Of a DNA stretch of 64,000 bases, positions 17,473 through 26,200 are shown piece after piece. Every line of letters begins with the position of its first letter. Within the stretch, counting starts at the first letter, position 1. A model generated the notes under the pieces. That model was given only the letters and a program-made list of their open reading frames with translations. It was not told where the DNA came from and searched no databases. Source of the stretch: Denitrobacterium detoxificans (GTDB lineage: Bacteria > Actinomycetota > Coriobacteriia > Coriobacteriales > Eggerthellaceae); assembly GCF_015062615.1 (NCBI RefSeq), contig NZ_SUUH01000003.1, forward strand, positions 124,001-188,000. The letters are read 5' to 3'. Both the position numbers and the translations under genes were made by a program.

Positions 17473-17478
17473 TATAAT
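17473..17478 (+). promoter_or_regulatory. Putative -10 box for the ATP-grasp gene
   Basis: A perfect TATAAT lies 60 bases before the ATG at 17538. No good -35 hexamer is seen at the usual distance. It would give the ATP-grasp gene its own transcript in addition to read-through from the glycosyltransferase-like gene. Confidence 0.4.
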
Positions 17479-17537
17479 GTGCGGACCGATTTCGCCTTGG
17501 GGCGAAACGGCGTGTTCGACGGATGGAAGGGTGCTGT

Positions 17538-18617
17538 ATGAGCGACGGTATGCAGGGTGTTCAAACGGGGCTTGCCCCCGAGCGTCCCAACGTGCTCATT
17601 ACGTCGGTGGGCCGCAGGACCTACCTGGTGCGCTGGTTCCAGGAGGCGCTTGCCGGCGAAGGCGAAGTGCATGTGGTGAACAGCTCATCGCTCACGCCCG
17701 CATTTGCCCTGGCGGACGCTGCGGAAGTATGTCCGCTCATCTATTCCGACGAATACATTCCCTTCCTGCTGCGGTATTGCCGCGACCATCGCATCGGCGC
17801 GCTGCTCTCGCTGTTCGACATCGACGTGCCCGTTCTGTCGGCCCATGCAAGTGAGTTCCGCGCGTTGGGGGTAGAGCCCATTGTGGCGCCATTGCAGGTG
17901 GCTCGGGCGTGCAATGACAAGTACCTGGGGCAGAAGCTCGTGGAGGGCGCTGGCATTCCCGCGCTTGCCACCTATCTTTCCTTAGACGACGCCAGGCGCG
18001 CGCTTGCGGCGGGGGAGGTATCGTTTCCCCTGTTCGTGAAGCCACGTTGGGGCATGGGCTCCATTGGCATCTATGCGGCCCATTCAAAGGAAGAGCTCGA
18101 GGCCATGTATCGTCTGGTGCGCGCCCAGGTCGCCAGCTCGTATGTGAAGTACGAGTCGTGCGAGGATCCTAGCCACGCCGTGCTTATTCAGCAGGCGGCC
18201 GCGGGCGAGGAATACGGCATGGACGTAATGTGCGATCTGCGGGGTGAGTTCGCTGGCGTTTCGGTGCGCAAGAAAATTGCCATGCGCTCGGGTGAAACCG
18301 ACATTGCCCAGGTCATCGAGCCTCCGTGCGAGTTCGTTGAGCTTGCGCGCACGCTTGCCCAGGTGGCGCCCCATCCGGGGAACATGGATGTAGACGTGTT
18401 CGCGGTGCAAAACGACGACGGGTCGTATGCTTCGTTGCGCGTACTGGAAATGAATGCGCGCTTCGGTGGTGGTTATCCGTTTTCCCATCAGGCGGGCGTG
18501 AACCTGCCAAAGGCTTTGGTTGCTTGGCTGCGCGGCGAAGAGCCTGCGCCCGATTTGCTGGCTGCGCATAAGCCAGGCTTGTACATGAAGGACATATCGG
18601 TCGTTCAGCTTGGGTAG
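17538..18617 (+). CDS. ATP-grasp ligase, carbamoyl-phosphate-synthase-like subgroup
   Basis: About 359 residues. ATG 17538 follows GGAAGGG at six bases. PNVLITSVGRRTYLVRWF is the typical N-terminal pre-ATP-grasp opening. FPLFVKPRWGMGSIGIY holds the ATP-binding lysine and the glycine loop, and RVLEMNARFGGGYPFSHQAG carries the metal-binding Glu-x-Asn and Arg. Members of this group join a carboxylate to an amine via an acyl phosphate; many are linked to sugar or amino-acid modification of surface polymers, but few are characterised. It ends the glycan cluster and is the second ATP-grasp gene in it. Together with the PLP enzyme upstream it suggests amino-acid decoration of the glycan (inference). 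Confidence 0.75.
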   Translation: MSDGMQGVQTGLAPERPNVLITSVGRRTYLVRWFQEALAGEGEVHVVNSSSLTPAFALADAAEVCPLIYSDEYIPFLLRYCRDHRIGALLSLFDIDVPVLSAHASEFRALGVEPIVAPLQVARACNDKYLGQKLVEGAGIPALATYLSLDDARRALAAGEVSFPLFVKPRWGMGSIGIYAAHSKEELEAMYRLVRAQVASSYVKYESCEDPSHAVLIQQAAAGEEYGMDVMCDLRGEFAGVSVRKKIAMRSGETDIAQVIEPPCEFVELARTLAQVAPHPGNMDVDVFAVQNDDGSYASLRVLEMNARFGGGYPFSHQAGVNLPKALVAWLRGEEPAPDLLAAHKPGLYMKDISVVQLG

Positions 18618-18662
18618 GGGCAAGGCGTTTCCGCGGTTGTTTTATTACGGGAACGTGTCGTT

Positions 18663-18689
18663 TTGGCACTCAAGATAGTTGAGTGCTAG
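18663..18689 (+). promoter_or_regulatory. CIRCE-like operator (HrcA binding site) upstream of clpC
   Basis: TTGGCACTC, nine spacer bases, then GAGTGCTAG. The CIRCE consensus is TTAGCACTC-N9-GAGTGCTAA, so the inner arms and spacer length match exactly and only the outer positions differ. It lies 45 bases before the ClpC start and its left arm doubles as a possible -35 box (TTGGCA). This predicts heat-shock control of clpC by the repressor HrcA, which must be encoded outside the window. Confidence 0.85.
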
Positions 18690-18734
18690 CATGGTACAAA
18701 AATTTTAAGGCCCACTGCAGAAAAGAGGAGCCAC

Positions 18735-21323
18735 ATGTCATTCGACAAGTTTACCGATAAGGCGAGAAAGGTGCTGGTTATCGCGCAAGACGAAGCCAGG
18801 GGCCTGCATCAGCCTTATGTCGGGACCGAGCACATATTGCTCGCTCTCATCAAGGAGCAAGACGGTCTGGCCGCTCAGGCGCTCGACCGCTTGAACGTTC
18901 ACTACGACGAGGCCGTGCACGCCGTGAAGCAGGTCGTGACCATCGACCCCGATTCCGACGTGTCGGGTCATCTGGGCTTCACGCCGCGCGTGAAGCGCGT
19001 GCTGGAGAACAGCCTGCGCGAGGCCATGCAGATGGGTCAGAGCTACATCTCTACCGAGCATCTGCTGCTGGGCATCGTGCGCGAGGGCGAGGGCGCCGCG
19101 ATCGACGCGCTTGGTCGCCTGGGCGTTTCGGGCGATGCCGTGCGTAGCGCCCTGAACGACCTGGTGGGTCAGTCGTCGGTGTTCGCCGGCCGCGCTGGGG
19201 TCGACCCTGGTGCGCAGCCGAAGGAAAGCGCCCTGGCCGAATATGGCACCGACCTCACCAAGAAGGCCGCCGAAGGCAAGCTCGATCCGGTCATTGGCCG
19301 CGCGGGCGAAATCGAACGCATCATGCAGGTGCTCTGCCGTCGCCAGAAGAACAATCCGCTGATTATCGGCGACCCGGGCGTTGGCAAGACGGCTGTGGTG
19401 GAAGGCCTGGCCCAGCTCATCGTGAGCAACCAGGTTCCCGACATGCTGCGTCATCAGCGCTTGTTCACGCTCGACATTTCCAGCCTGGTTGCGGGCAGCA
19501 AGTACCGTGGCGAGTTCGAAGAGCGCCTGAAGAAGTGCATCAAGGAAGTCATCGCGGAAGGCGATATCATCCTGTTCATCGACGAGCTGCATACGCTCAT
19601 CGGTGCGGGTGCGGCCGAGGGTTCCATCGACGCCGCCAGCATTCTGAAGCCGCCGCTGTCTCGTGGCGAGATTCAGGTCATTGGCGCCACCACCATCGAC
19701 GAATACCGCAAGCACGTGGAAAAGGATTCCGCGCTCGAGCGTCGCTTCCAGCCCATCACCGTGGGCGAGCCCAACGAGGAACAGTCCATTCGCATCATGC
19801 GGGGCCTGCGCGATCGCTACGAAGAGCATCACGGCGTAAAGTTCACCGACGAAGCCCTGCAGGCGGCCGTTCAGCTTTCCAGTCGCTACATTCAGGACCG
19901 CTTCCTGCCCGACAAGGCCATCGACGTCATGGACGAAGCGGGCGCGCGCATGCGCATCCGCAACATGACGCTGCCGCCCGAGCTGGCAGAGCTCGACGAT
20001 AAGCTGCGCAAAGTGCGCCAGAAGAAGGAAGGCGCCATCGCCGACCAGGACTTCGAACAGGCCGCTGCCCTGCGCGACCAGGAAGAGCAGCTGAAGCGCG
20101 ACCGCGAAGTCGCCCAGCAGAAGTGGGAAGAGGAATCGCACAAGACGCTTCAGCAGGTTTCCGCCGAAGACATCGCCGACGTGGTGAGCATGACCACGGG
20201 CGTGCCCGTAAGCGACCTCACCGAAGCCGAGGCCGACAAGCTGCTGCGCATGGAAAGCGTGCTGCACGAGCGCATCGTGGGTCAGGACGAGGCAGTCACC
20301 GCCGTTTCGAAGGCTATTCGCCGCGCTCGCAGCGGCCTGGCCGACCCGAAGCGCCCCACCGGTTCGTTCATCTTCCTGGGCCCCAGCGGCGTGGGCAAGA
20401 CGGAGCTTTCCAAGGCGCTCGCGGAGTTCCTGTTCAACAGCGAAGATGCGCTCATCAGCTTCGACATGAGCGAGTACATGGAAAAGCACACGGTATCGCG
20501 TCTCATCGGTTCGCCCCCGGGCTACGTGGGCTACGACGAGGGCGGCCAGCTTACGAAGGCCGTGCGCCAGCGTCCGTATTCCGTGGTGCTGTTCGACGAG
20601 ATCGAGAAGGCCCATCCCGATGTCTTCAACATCTTGCTCGAGATCCTGGAAGAGGGTAGGCTCACCGACGGCCAGGGCCGTTCGGTCGACTTCCGCAACA
20701 CCGTCATCATCATGACGAGCAACGTGGGTGCGCGTGACATCGCCCAAACGGCGCCGCTGGGCTTTGGCGGTTCCGAGCAGGCGGGTCTTTCCGATACGGA
20801 AATCAAGAGCCGCGTGACGAGTGAGTTGAAGAAGCTCTTCCGTCCCGAGTTCCTGAACCGTATCGACGAGACCATCGTGTTCAAGAGCCTCACGAAGGAA
20901 GAGATCGGCCAGATCGTGAAGCTGATGGTTGCCGACCTGCGCGAGCGCTTGATCGCCCAGAACATGACCATCAACATCACCGACGACGCCTGCCGCTACA
21001 TTGCCGAGCAGGGCACCGACACCACGTACGGTGCGCGCCCGCTGCGTCGTGCCATTCAGCGCCTGCTGGAAGACCCCATCTCCGATCAGGTTCTGGAAGG
21101 GAAGTGGCGTTCGGGTTCGGTTATCGACGTCAGCCTGAAGGATGGCGAGCTCATATTCGAGCCTGGAACCGGCGACATTCCTGCGCCGCGTAAGCGCGAT
21201 AGCATCGCGCATGACGCCGAGTTGCTCATGCGCGGCTACGACCTCTCCGATACCGGTCGCGCCCTGCGTTCGGGCGGCTCGGGTTCGGGTGGCGTTCCCG
21301 CAGCCGACGGGGCAGCGAACTAG
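18735..21323 (+). CDS. clpC: ATP-dependent Clp protease ATP-binding subunit ClpC
   Basis: About 862 residues, the usual ClpC length, from ATG 18735 with GAGGAG upstream. The N-terminal repeat domain opens FTDKARKVLVIAQDEARGL. The first AAA+ module has Walker A GDPGVGKT near residue 213, and the second has GPSGVGKT near 549. Between them lies a short middle region with a UVR motif (about 416-455: LDDKLRKVRQKKEGAIA, DQDFEQAAALRDQEEQL). That motif identifies ClpC rather than the disaggregase ClpB. The protein unfolds substrates and feeds them to ClpP in the cytosol. No ctsR or mcsB gene is adjacent. Regulation is instead predicted through the CIRCE-like operator just upstream. It is monocistronic, ending in a strong terminator. 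Confidence 0.96.
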   Translation: MSFDKFTDKARKVLVIAQDEARGLHQPYVGTEHILLALIKEQDGLAAQALDRLNVHYDEAVHAVKQVVTIDPDSDVSGHLGFTPRVKRVLENSLREAMQMGQSYISTEHLLLGIVREGEGAAIDALGRLGVSGDAVRSALNDLVGQSSVFAGRAGVDPGAQPKESALAEYGTDLTKKAAEGKLDPVIGRAGEIERIMQVLCRRQKNNPLIIGDPGVGKTAVVEGLAQLIVSNQVPDMLRHQRLFTLDISSLVAGSKYRGEFEERLKKCIKEVIAEGDIILFIDELHTLIGAGAAEGSIDAASILKPPLSRGEIQVIGATTIDEYRKHVEKDSALERRFQPITVGEPNEEQSIRIMRGLRDRYEEHHGVKFTDEALQAAVQLSSRYIQDRFLPDKAIDVMDEAGARMRIRNMTLPPELAELDDKLRKVRQKKEGAIADQDFEQAAALRDQEEQLKRDREVAQQKWEEESHKTLQQVSAEDIADVVSMTTGVPVSDLTEAEADKLLRMESVLHERIVGQDEAVTAVSKAIRRARSGLADPKRPTGSFIFLGPSGVGKTELSKALAEFLFNSEDALISFDMSEYMEKHTVSRLIGSPPGYVGYDEGGQLTKAVRQRPYSVVLFDEIEKAHPDVFNILLEILEEGRLTDGQGRSVDFRNTVIIMTSNVGARDIAQTAPLGFGGSEQAGLSDTEIKSRVTSELKKLFRPEFLNRIDETIVFKSLTKEEIGQIVKLMVADLRERLIAQNMTINITDDACRYIAEQGTDTTYGARPLRRAIQRLLEDPISDQVLEGKWRSGSVIDVSLKDGELIFEPGTGDIPAPRKRDSIAHDAELLMRGYDLSDTGRALRSGGSGSGGVPAADGAAN

Positions 21324-21331
21324 CTGATGAC

Positions 21332-21366
21332 GAAGGCGCATGATTCGCTCATGCGCCTTCTCTTTT
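21332..21366 (+). terminator. Intrinsic terminator of clpC
   Basis: GAAGGCGCATGA at 21332-21343 pairs perfectly with TCATGCGCCTTC at 21349-21360 over a five-base loop, followed by TCTTTT. Confidence 0.9.
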
Positions 21367-21457
21367 GCCCTGTCATTCCGCATGTCGTGGGTTTTGTCGT
21401 ATCATGGGGTAACGTGCGCGGGGGTTCCCGCGCTTTGAATTGCAAAGGAGGCGCACC

Positions 21458-22333
21458 ATGCGCAACGTAGATGCGCAGTACAACCTTGCGGGCACGATGG
21501 ATCCCATTTACGCTCCCTCGGCGCTGCGCTCGCCCGAGGCTCTTATCAGCGCCATCGATTTCGATGCGCTTACTCAGAACCTCGTGGGGTTGGAAGGCAA
21601 GGTCGACAAGGACCCGAAAACCGCAGCGATTATCCTGGCTGGTGGCCAGGGCGAGCGCTTTGGCCGCGATGGTGGCAAGCAGCTCGTTGAAATCGCTGGC
21701 AAGCCCGTGCTCACGTGGTCGGCTGAAGCGTTCGACGCCGTGGGCGATGTGGGTCTTATCGTGGTCGTGTGCCCGAAGGAGCGCCAGGCGGAATACCTGG
21801 CCCGCGCCATCGACCCGTTCCCCTTCGTAACGCCCGTTGTCATGGCCCCGGCTGGCGACATCCGCCAGGAAAGCGCCTTTTCCGGCTTGGAATACGTCGA
21901 CGATCGCTTCGAGTTCGTGGTGCTGCACGATGGCGCCCGTCCGCTCATCAGCCCCGAGCTCATCGCGCACACCATTAGCGTGCTGAAGGGCAACGTCGAC
22001 GCCGATGGCGCTGTGGTGGCCCATCCTTCGGTCGACACGCTCAAGGTCGTGGAAAACGGCGTGATCATGGGTACGCCCGATCGCACTGTGTTCTGGAATG
22101 CGCAGACGCCGCAGGTGTTCCGCACGGGCATCTATCGTCGCGCCCACGCTTCGGCGCTGTCCGATGGCTTCGTGGGCACCGACGACGCCTCGCTCATCGA
22201 GCGCTTGGGCGGCAAGGTGCTCGTGGTGGAAGGCAAGCGCGACAATATCAAGCTCACCGTGCCGGAAGACTATCTCATGTTGGCCGCAGCCGTGCATACC
22301 ATGCTGCGCGAAAGGGCGGGTGAGCAGGAATAA
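21458..22333 (+). CDS. ispD: 2-C-methyl-D-erythritol 4-phosphate cytidylyltransferase
   Basis: About 291 residues. ATG 21458 is preceded by a perfect AAAGGAGG. It makes CDP-methylerythritol in the non-mevalonate isoprenoid pathway. The nucleotide-binding motif AAIILAGGQGERFGRDGGKQ starts only near residue 56, so there is an N-terminal extension of about 55 residues compared with the usual enzyme. The extension has no recognised fold (MRNVDAQYNLAGTMDPIYAP and onward) but starts at a very strong ribosome-binding site. The later FVVLHDGARPLISPELI and WNAQTPQVFRTGIYRRAHA motifs are intact. It overlaps ispF by one base (TAATG), so the two consecutive pathway-module genes are coupled. Confidence 0.93.
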   Translation: MRNVDAQYNLAGTMDPIYAPSALRSPEALISAIDFDALTQNLVGLEGKVDKDPKTAAIILAGGQGERFGRDGGKQLVEIAGKPVLTWSAEAFDAVGDVGLIVVVCPKERQAEYLARAIDPFPFVTPVVMAPAGDIRQESAFSGLEYVDDRFEFVVLHDGARPLISPELIAHTISVLKGNVDADGAVVAHPSVDTLKVVENGVIMGTPDRTVFWNAQTPQVFRTGIYRRAHASALSDGFVGTDDASLIERLGGKVLVVEGKRDNIKLTVPEDYLMLAAAVHTMLRERAGEQE

Positions 22334-22824
22334 TGTCTATTCCCAACCTGCGCATCGGCCTGGGCGCCGATACGCATCAGCTGGTGGAGGGCCGCGATCT
22401 CATCATCGGCGGCGTGAACATTCCCTACGAAAAGGGCCTGCTGGGGCATTCCGATGCCGACGTGCTGGCCCATGCCGTTGCCGACGCCGTGTTGGGTGCT
22501 GCCCGTGCGGGCGACATTGGCAAGCTCTTCCCCGATACCGATGCTGCGTATGCCGGGGCCGATAGCATGGTGCTGTTGGCGAAGGCCGCCGAGCACGTGC
22601 GCGAGCTTGGCTTCGAAATCGTCGATGTCGATAGCGTCATTTCCGCGCAGGCTCCCAAGATGTCGCCGCATCGCGACGCCATGCGCGCCAACTTGGCCAA
22701 GGCCATGGGCATCTCCGTGGAAAACGTGGGCGTGAAGGCCACCACAACCGAGCATCTTGGCTATGAGGGTCGTGGCGAGGGCATTTCTGCCCAGGCCACC
22801 GCTCTGCTCGCGCGATGTAACTAG
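22333..22824 (+). CDS. ispF: 2-C-methyl-D-erythritol 2,4-cyclodiphosphate synthase
   Basis: About 163 residues, the normal length. LRIGLGADTHQLVEGRDLIIGG supplies the metal-binding Asp and His of the active site; the usual motif reads G-x-D-x-H, here GADTH. LLGHSDADVLAHAVADA is the second metal-binding segment, and GVKATTTEHLGYEGRGEGI near the C-terminus is the IspF signature. The enzyme cyclises CDP-methylerythritol 2-phosphate, with loss of CMP, as a trimer in the cytosol. It is translated directly from the ispD stop (one-base overlap). The kinase ispE is not in the window. Confidence 0.95.
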   Translation: MSIPNLRIGLGADTHQLVEGRDLIIGGVNIPYEKGLLGHSDADVLAHAVADAVLGAARAGDIGKLFPDTDAAYAGADSMVLLAKAAEHVRELGFEIVDVDSVISAQAPKMSPHRDAMRANLAKAMGISVENVGVKATTTEHLGYEGRGEGISAQATALLARCN

Positions 22825-22853
22825 GTGCCGCCCATAACGCATGCTGCTACGCT

Positions 22854-22872
22854 CGCCCCGTTATGCGGGGCG
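22854..22872 (+). terminator. Possible weak terminator after ispF
   Basis: CGCCCCG at 22854-22860 pairs with CGGGGCG at 22866-22872 around a TTATG loop. There is no T-run behind it, so termination may be partial. Confidence 0.35.
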
Positions 22873-22967
22873 CTGCCATTTCGTGTGCGTTCTTCCGATT
22901 GGGTATTCGCTATGATGTTCAATCAGCTATCATGCTTTCCACAGGAACACGAAGGATAGGCTCGTAG

Positions 22968-24458
22968 ATGATCCGCATTTACAATACGAAGACGCGCGAG
23001 AAGGAAGATTTCCAGAGCGCTCAACTGGGCAAAGTGCACATGTACGTGTGCGGCCCCACGGTTTACAACTACATTCACATCGGCAATGCCCGCACGTTCA
23101 TCAGCTTCGACGTCATTCGTCGATACCTTTCGTGGCGTGGCTTCGATGTCACGTTCGTGCAGAACATTACCGATGTTGATGACAAGATCATCAACAAGGC
23201 GAACGAAGAGGGCCGCAGCGCCGCCGAGGTTGCCCAGGAGTACACCGAGGCATTCATCGCCGATATGCATGCCATGGGCGTGCTCGACCCCGACGTGCGC
23301 CCGAAGGCCACCGAGGAAATCCCCGCGATGATCGAGCTCGTGCAGAAGCTCATCGACGCTGGCTGCGCATACGAAGCCGAAGGCGACGTGTACTTCAGCG
23401 TCCGCAGTTGGGAAAAGTACGGCGCCCTTTCTGGCCGCGACGTGAACGAGCTGGAAAGCGGCCATCGCGACCTGCGTACCGAGGGCATCGGCGATCGCAA
23501 GCGCGATTCGCTCGACTTCGCCGTCTGGAAGGCCGCCAAGCCCGGCGAGCCCGCGTGGGAATCCCCCTGGGGTATGGGCCGTCCCGGCTGGCACATCGAG
23601 TGCTCGGCCATGGCCAAGAAGTACCTGGGCCTTCCGCTCGACATCCATGGTGGCGGCGCCGACCTGGTGTTCCCGCATCACGAAAACGAGACGGCGCAGA
23701 GCGAAGCCGGCTATGGCGAGACGTTCTGCAACTACTGGATGCACAGTGGCATGCTGCGCATCAATTCCGAGAAGATGAGCAAGTCGCTGGGTAACTTCCT
23801 GTTGCTGCGCGACGTGCTTGCCACCACGAAGCCCGATGTTCTGCGCATGCTCATGCTGCAGACGCACTACCGCAGCCCGCTCGACTTCTCCCAGGACCGC
23901 CTGGATGAAGCCGAAGCTGCCCTCGAGCGCATTTCGGGCCTGGTAGCGCGCCTGGATTGGGCTATGAAGAACGCCCAGGACATCCCCAGCCCGCTCGATA
24001 CGCGCACCATCATGAAGCGCACCAAGGAAATGCGCAACGAGTTCATCGTCACCATGGACGATGACTTCAATACCGCTGGCGCTCTGGGCGTGCTGTTCGC
24101 CTTCGTGGGCGAGCTCAATACCCAGCTGGGCGACAAGACCTGTTCGCTTTCCGATGTGCCCATCCTGCGTGGTGCTCATACGGTAATCATCGAGCTCATG
24201 AGCGTGTTCGGCATCATGCTGGGCCAGGAGGAGGAAGGCTCCGACTTCCCGCAGGAAGTCGTCGACCTTTCCCGCGAGCTTACGGGCTATACGGGCGCGA
24301 ATCCCAAGCAGGCGGTCGACGTGCTGCTGGCGGCTCGTGCCGAGGCGCGCAAGAATCGCGACTTCGCGTTGGCCGACAAGGTGCGTGACGGTCTTGCGGG
24401 TCTGGGCTTCACCATCGAAGACACGCCCCAGGGTGCGCGCGTTACGTATAACGCGTAA
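22968..24458 (+). CDS. cysS: Cysteinyl-tRNA synthetase
   Basis: About 496 residues, class I synthetase. YVCGPTVYNYIHIGNART contains the zinc-ligand Cys and the HIGH-type motif in its usual cysteinyl form HIGN. The second zinc region is GRPGWHIECSAMAKKYLG, with LVFPHHENETAQSEA supplying the His and Glu ligands. KMSKSLGNFLLLRD is the KMSKS loop. The C-terminal anticodon-binding part has the usual KNRDFALADKVRDGLAGLGF. It charges tRNA-Cys in the cytosol. A TATGAT -10-like box at 22911-22916 could drive it, and an excellent terminator follows, so it appears monocistronic. Confidence 0.97.
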   Translation: MIRIYNTKTREKEDFQSAQLGKVHMYVCGPTVYNYIHIGNARTFISFDVIRRYLSWRGFDVTFVQNITDVDDKIINKANEEGRSAAEVAQEYTEAFIADMHAMGVLDPDVRPKATEEIPAMIELVQKLIDAGCAYEAEGDVYFSVRSWEKYGALSGRDVNELESGHRDLRTEGIGDRKRDSLDFAVWKAAKPGEPAWESPWGMGRPGWHIECSAMAKKYLGLPLDIHGGGADLVFPHHENETAQSEAGYGETFCNYWMHSGMLRINSEKMSKSLGNFLLLRDVLATTKPDVLRMLMLQTHYRSPLDFSQDRLDEAEAALERISGLVARLDWAMKNAQDIPSPLDTRTIMKRTKEMRNEFIVTMDDDFNTAGALGVLFAFVGELNTQLGDKTCSLSDVPILRGAHTVIIELMSVFGIMLGQEEEGSDFPQEVVDLSRELTGYTGANPKQAVDVLLAARAEARKNRDFALADKVRDGLAGLGFTIEDTPQGARVTYNA

Positions 24459-24483
24459 CTGAGCAGGCTTGGTTGCATGCTTC

Positions 24484-24512
24484 ACGGCCCCGGATTCTTC
24501 CGGGGCCGTTTT
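24484..24512 (+). terminator. Intrinsic terminator of cysS
   Basis: ACGGCCCCGGA at 24484-24494 pairs perfectly with TCCGGGGCCGT at 24499-24509 over a TTCT loop, followed by TTTG. Confidence 0.9.
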
Positions 24513-24586
24513 GCGTGTGGTGGGGCATGGCGTAGAGAACGCGTGATGAATGTGCGCCGTAGCGTATGGGCCTCCTTTCGGCTCGC

Positions 24587-24592
24587 TATAAT
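24587..24592 (+). promoter_or_regulatory. Putative -10 box for guaB
   Basis: A perfect TATAAT lies 40 bases before the guaB ATG and about 75 bases after the cysS terminator. No good -35 match is seen at 16-18 bases upstream. Confidence 0.5.
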
Positions 24593-24631
24593 GAGCCAAT
24601 TAAGCGAAATTTTCGGCGAAAGGGATGCTCC

Positions 24632-26149
24632 ATGGCCTACATCTTCGAAGAACCTTCTCGTACTTTCAATGAGTACCTGCTCGTTCCCGGTTACTCATCG
24701 TCCGAGAATCGTCCCGAAAACGTGAGCCTGAAGACCCCGCTCGTGAAGTTCAAGAAGGGCGAAGAGCCCGCCATCAGCCTGAACATCCCCATGGTGTCCG
24801 CCATCATGCAGGCTGTTTCCGACGACGGCATGAGTGTTGCCCTGGCCACCGAAGGCGGCATGAGCTTCATCTACGGTAGCCAGACCATCGAAGACGAAGC
24901 CGCCATGGTTGCCCGCGTGAAGGACTACAAGGCCGGTTTCGTAACCAGCGATTCGAACCTTTCCCCCGACATGACGCTTGCCGATGTGGTGGCCCTGAAG
25001 GAGCAGACGGGCCATTCCACCATGCCCGTTACCTCCGACGGCACGGGCCATGGCAAGCTGCTCGGCGTTGTTACCGAGCGCGACTATCGCCTTTCCCGTA
25101 TGAGCATGGACGAAGTCGTGCGCGACTTCATGACCCCGCGCGAAAAGCTCATCGTGGCTCCCGCCGACACCACGCTGAAGAAGGCAAACGATATCATCTG
25201 GGACAACAAGCTGAACTCCCTGCCCATCGTCGACGAGAACGACAACCTGGTCTACATGGTGTTCCGCAAGGACTATGATTCCCACAAGAGCAACCCCAAT
25301 GAAATGCTCGACGCTCATAAGCGTTACATGGTAGGCGCTGGCATCAACACGCGCGACTACGCTGAGCGCGTTCCCGCCCTGGTAGAAGCTGGTGTCGACT
25401 GCCTGTGCATCGACAGCTCGGAAGGCTTCTCCGAGTGGCAGGCCCTTACCCTCAAGTGGATCCGCGACCACTACGGCGACAGCGTGAAGGTTGGCGCTGG
25501 CAACGTAGTCGACCGCGATGGCTTCCGCTTCCTGGCAGAAGCTGGCGCCGACTTCATCAAGATTGGTATCGGCGGCGGCTCCATCTGCATCACGCGTGAG
25601 CAGAAGGGCATTGGTCGTGGCCAGGCCACGGCTACCATCGAAGTTGCCAAGGCGCGCGACGAGTACTTCGAGGAGACGGGCATCTACATCCCCATCTGCT
25701 CCGACGGTGGCATCGTGTACGACACGCACATCACGCTGGCCCTGGCCATGGGCGCCGACTTCGTCATGCTGGGTCGCTACTTCGCCCGCTTCGATGAGGC
25801 TCCCAACAACCGCGTTATGGTGAACGGCAGCTACATGAAGGAATACTGGGGCGAGGGTTCAGCCCGCGCTCGCAACTGGCAGCGCTACGACCTGGGCGGT
25901 CAGAAGAAGGGCATGACGTTCGAAGAGGGCGTCGACAGCTACGTGCCTTACGCTGGCAGCCTGAAGGACAACGTGAACGTTACGCTGTCCAAGGTCAAGA
26001 GCACCATGTGCAACTGCGGTGCGCTCACCATCCCCGAGTTCCAGGAAAAGGCGAAGCTCACCGTGGTCAGCGCCACGTCCATCGTGGAAGGCGGCGCACA
26101 CGACGTTCTGCAGAAGGACAAGAACCCCTACGTTACGAACGTAGGCTAA
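24632..26149 (+). CDS. guaB: Inosine-5'-monophosphate dehydrogenase
   Basis: About 505 residues. ATG 24632 follows GAAAGGGA at about seven bases. It oxidises IMP to XMP with NAD, the committing step of guanine nucleotide synthesis. The TIM barrel is interrupted by two CBS domains (about 115-230), seen in LLGVVTERDYRLSRM and in LNSLPIVDENDNLVYMVFRK. The catalytic cysteine is C319 in GIGGGSICITREQKGIGRGQ. The flap region includes GSARARNWQRYDLGGQKKGM, with the Arg-Tyr-type activating residues (RNWQRY). MAYIFEEPSRTFNEYLLVPG is the N-terminus seen in the clostridial/coriobacterial form. It is monocistronic, with its own -10 box and terminator. Confidence 0.95.
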   Translation: MAYIFEEPSRTFNEYLLVPGYSSSENRPENVSLKTPLVKFKKGEEPAISLNIPMVSAIMQAVSDDGMSVALATEGGMSFIYGSQTIEDEAAMVARVKDYKAGFVTSDSNLSPDMTLADVVALKEQTGHSTMPVTSDGTGHGKLLGVVTERDYRLSRMSMDEVVRDFMTPREKLIVAPADTTLKKANDIIWDNKLNSLPIVDENDNLVYMVFRKDYDSHKSNPNEMLDAHKRYMVGAGINTRDYAERVPALVEAGVDCLCIDSSEGFSEWQALTLKWIRDHYGDSVKVGAGNVVDRDGFRFLAEAGADFIKIGIGGGSICITREQKGIGRGQATATIEVAKARDEYFEETGIYIPICSDGGIVYDTHITLALAMGADFVMLGRYFARFDEAPNNRVMVNGSYMKEYWGEGSARARNWQRYDLGGQKKGMTFEEGVDSYVPYAGSLKDNVNVTLSKVKSTMCNCGALTIPEFQEKAKLTVVSATSIVEGGAHDVLQKDKNPYVTNVG

Positions 26150-26171
26150 ACGCTTTATTTCGCGATTCGCA

Positions 26172-26200
26172 GGGCGTCTCCTACGGGAGGCGCCCTTTTT
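26172..26200 (+). terminator. Intrinsic terminator of guaB
   Basis: GGGCGTCTCC at 26172-26181 pairs with GGAGGCGCCC at 26186-26195 (one G-T pair) over a TACG loop, followed by five T. Confidence 0.92.

Noticed and set aside
18738..21383. Very long open frame on the minus strand opposite clpC
   Set aside because: It mirrors the codon pattern of clpC in a G+C-rich genome. Its translation is full of His and Arg runs, has no ribosome-binding site and matches no family.
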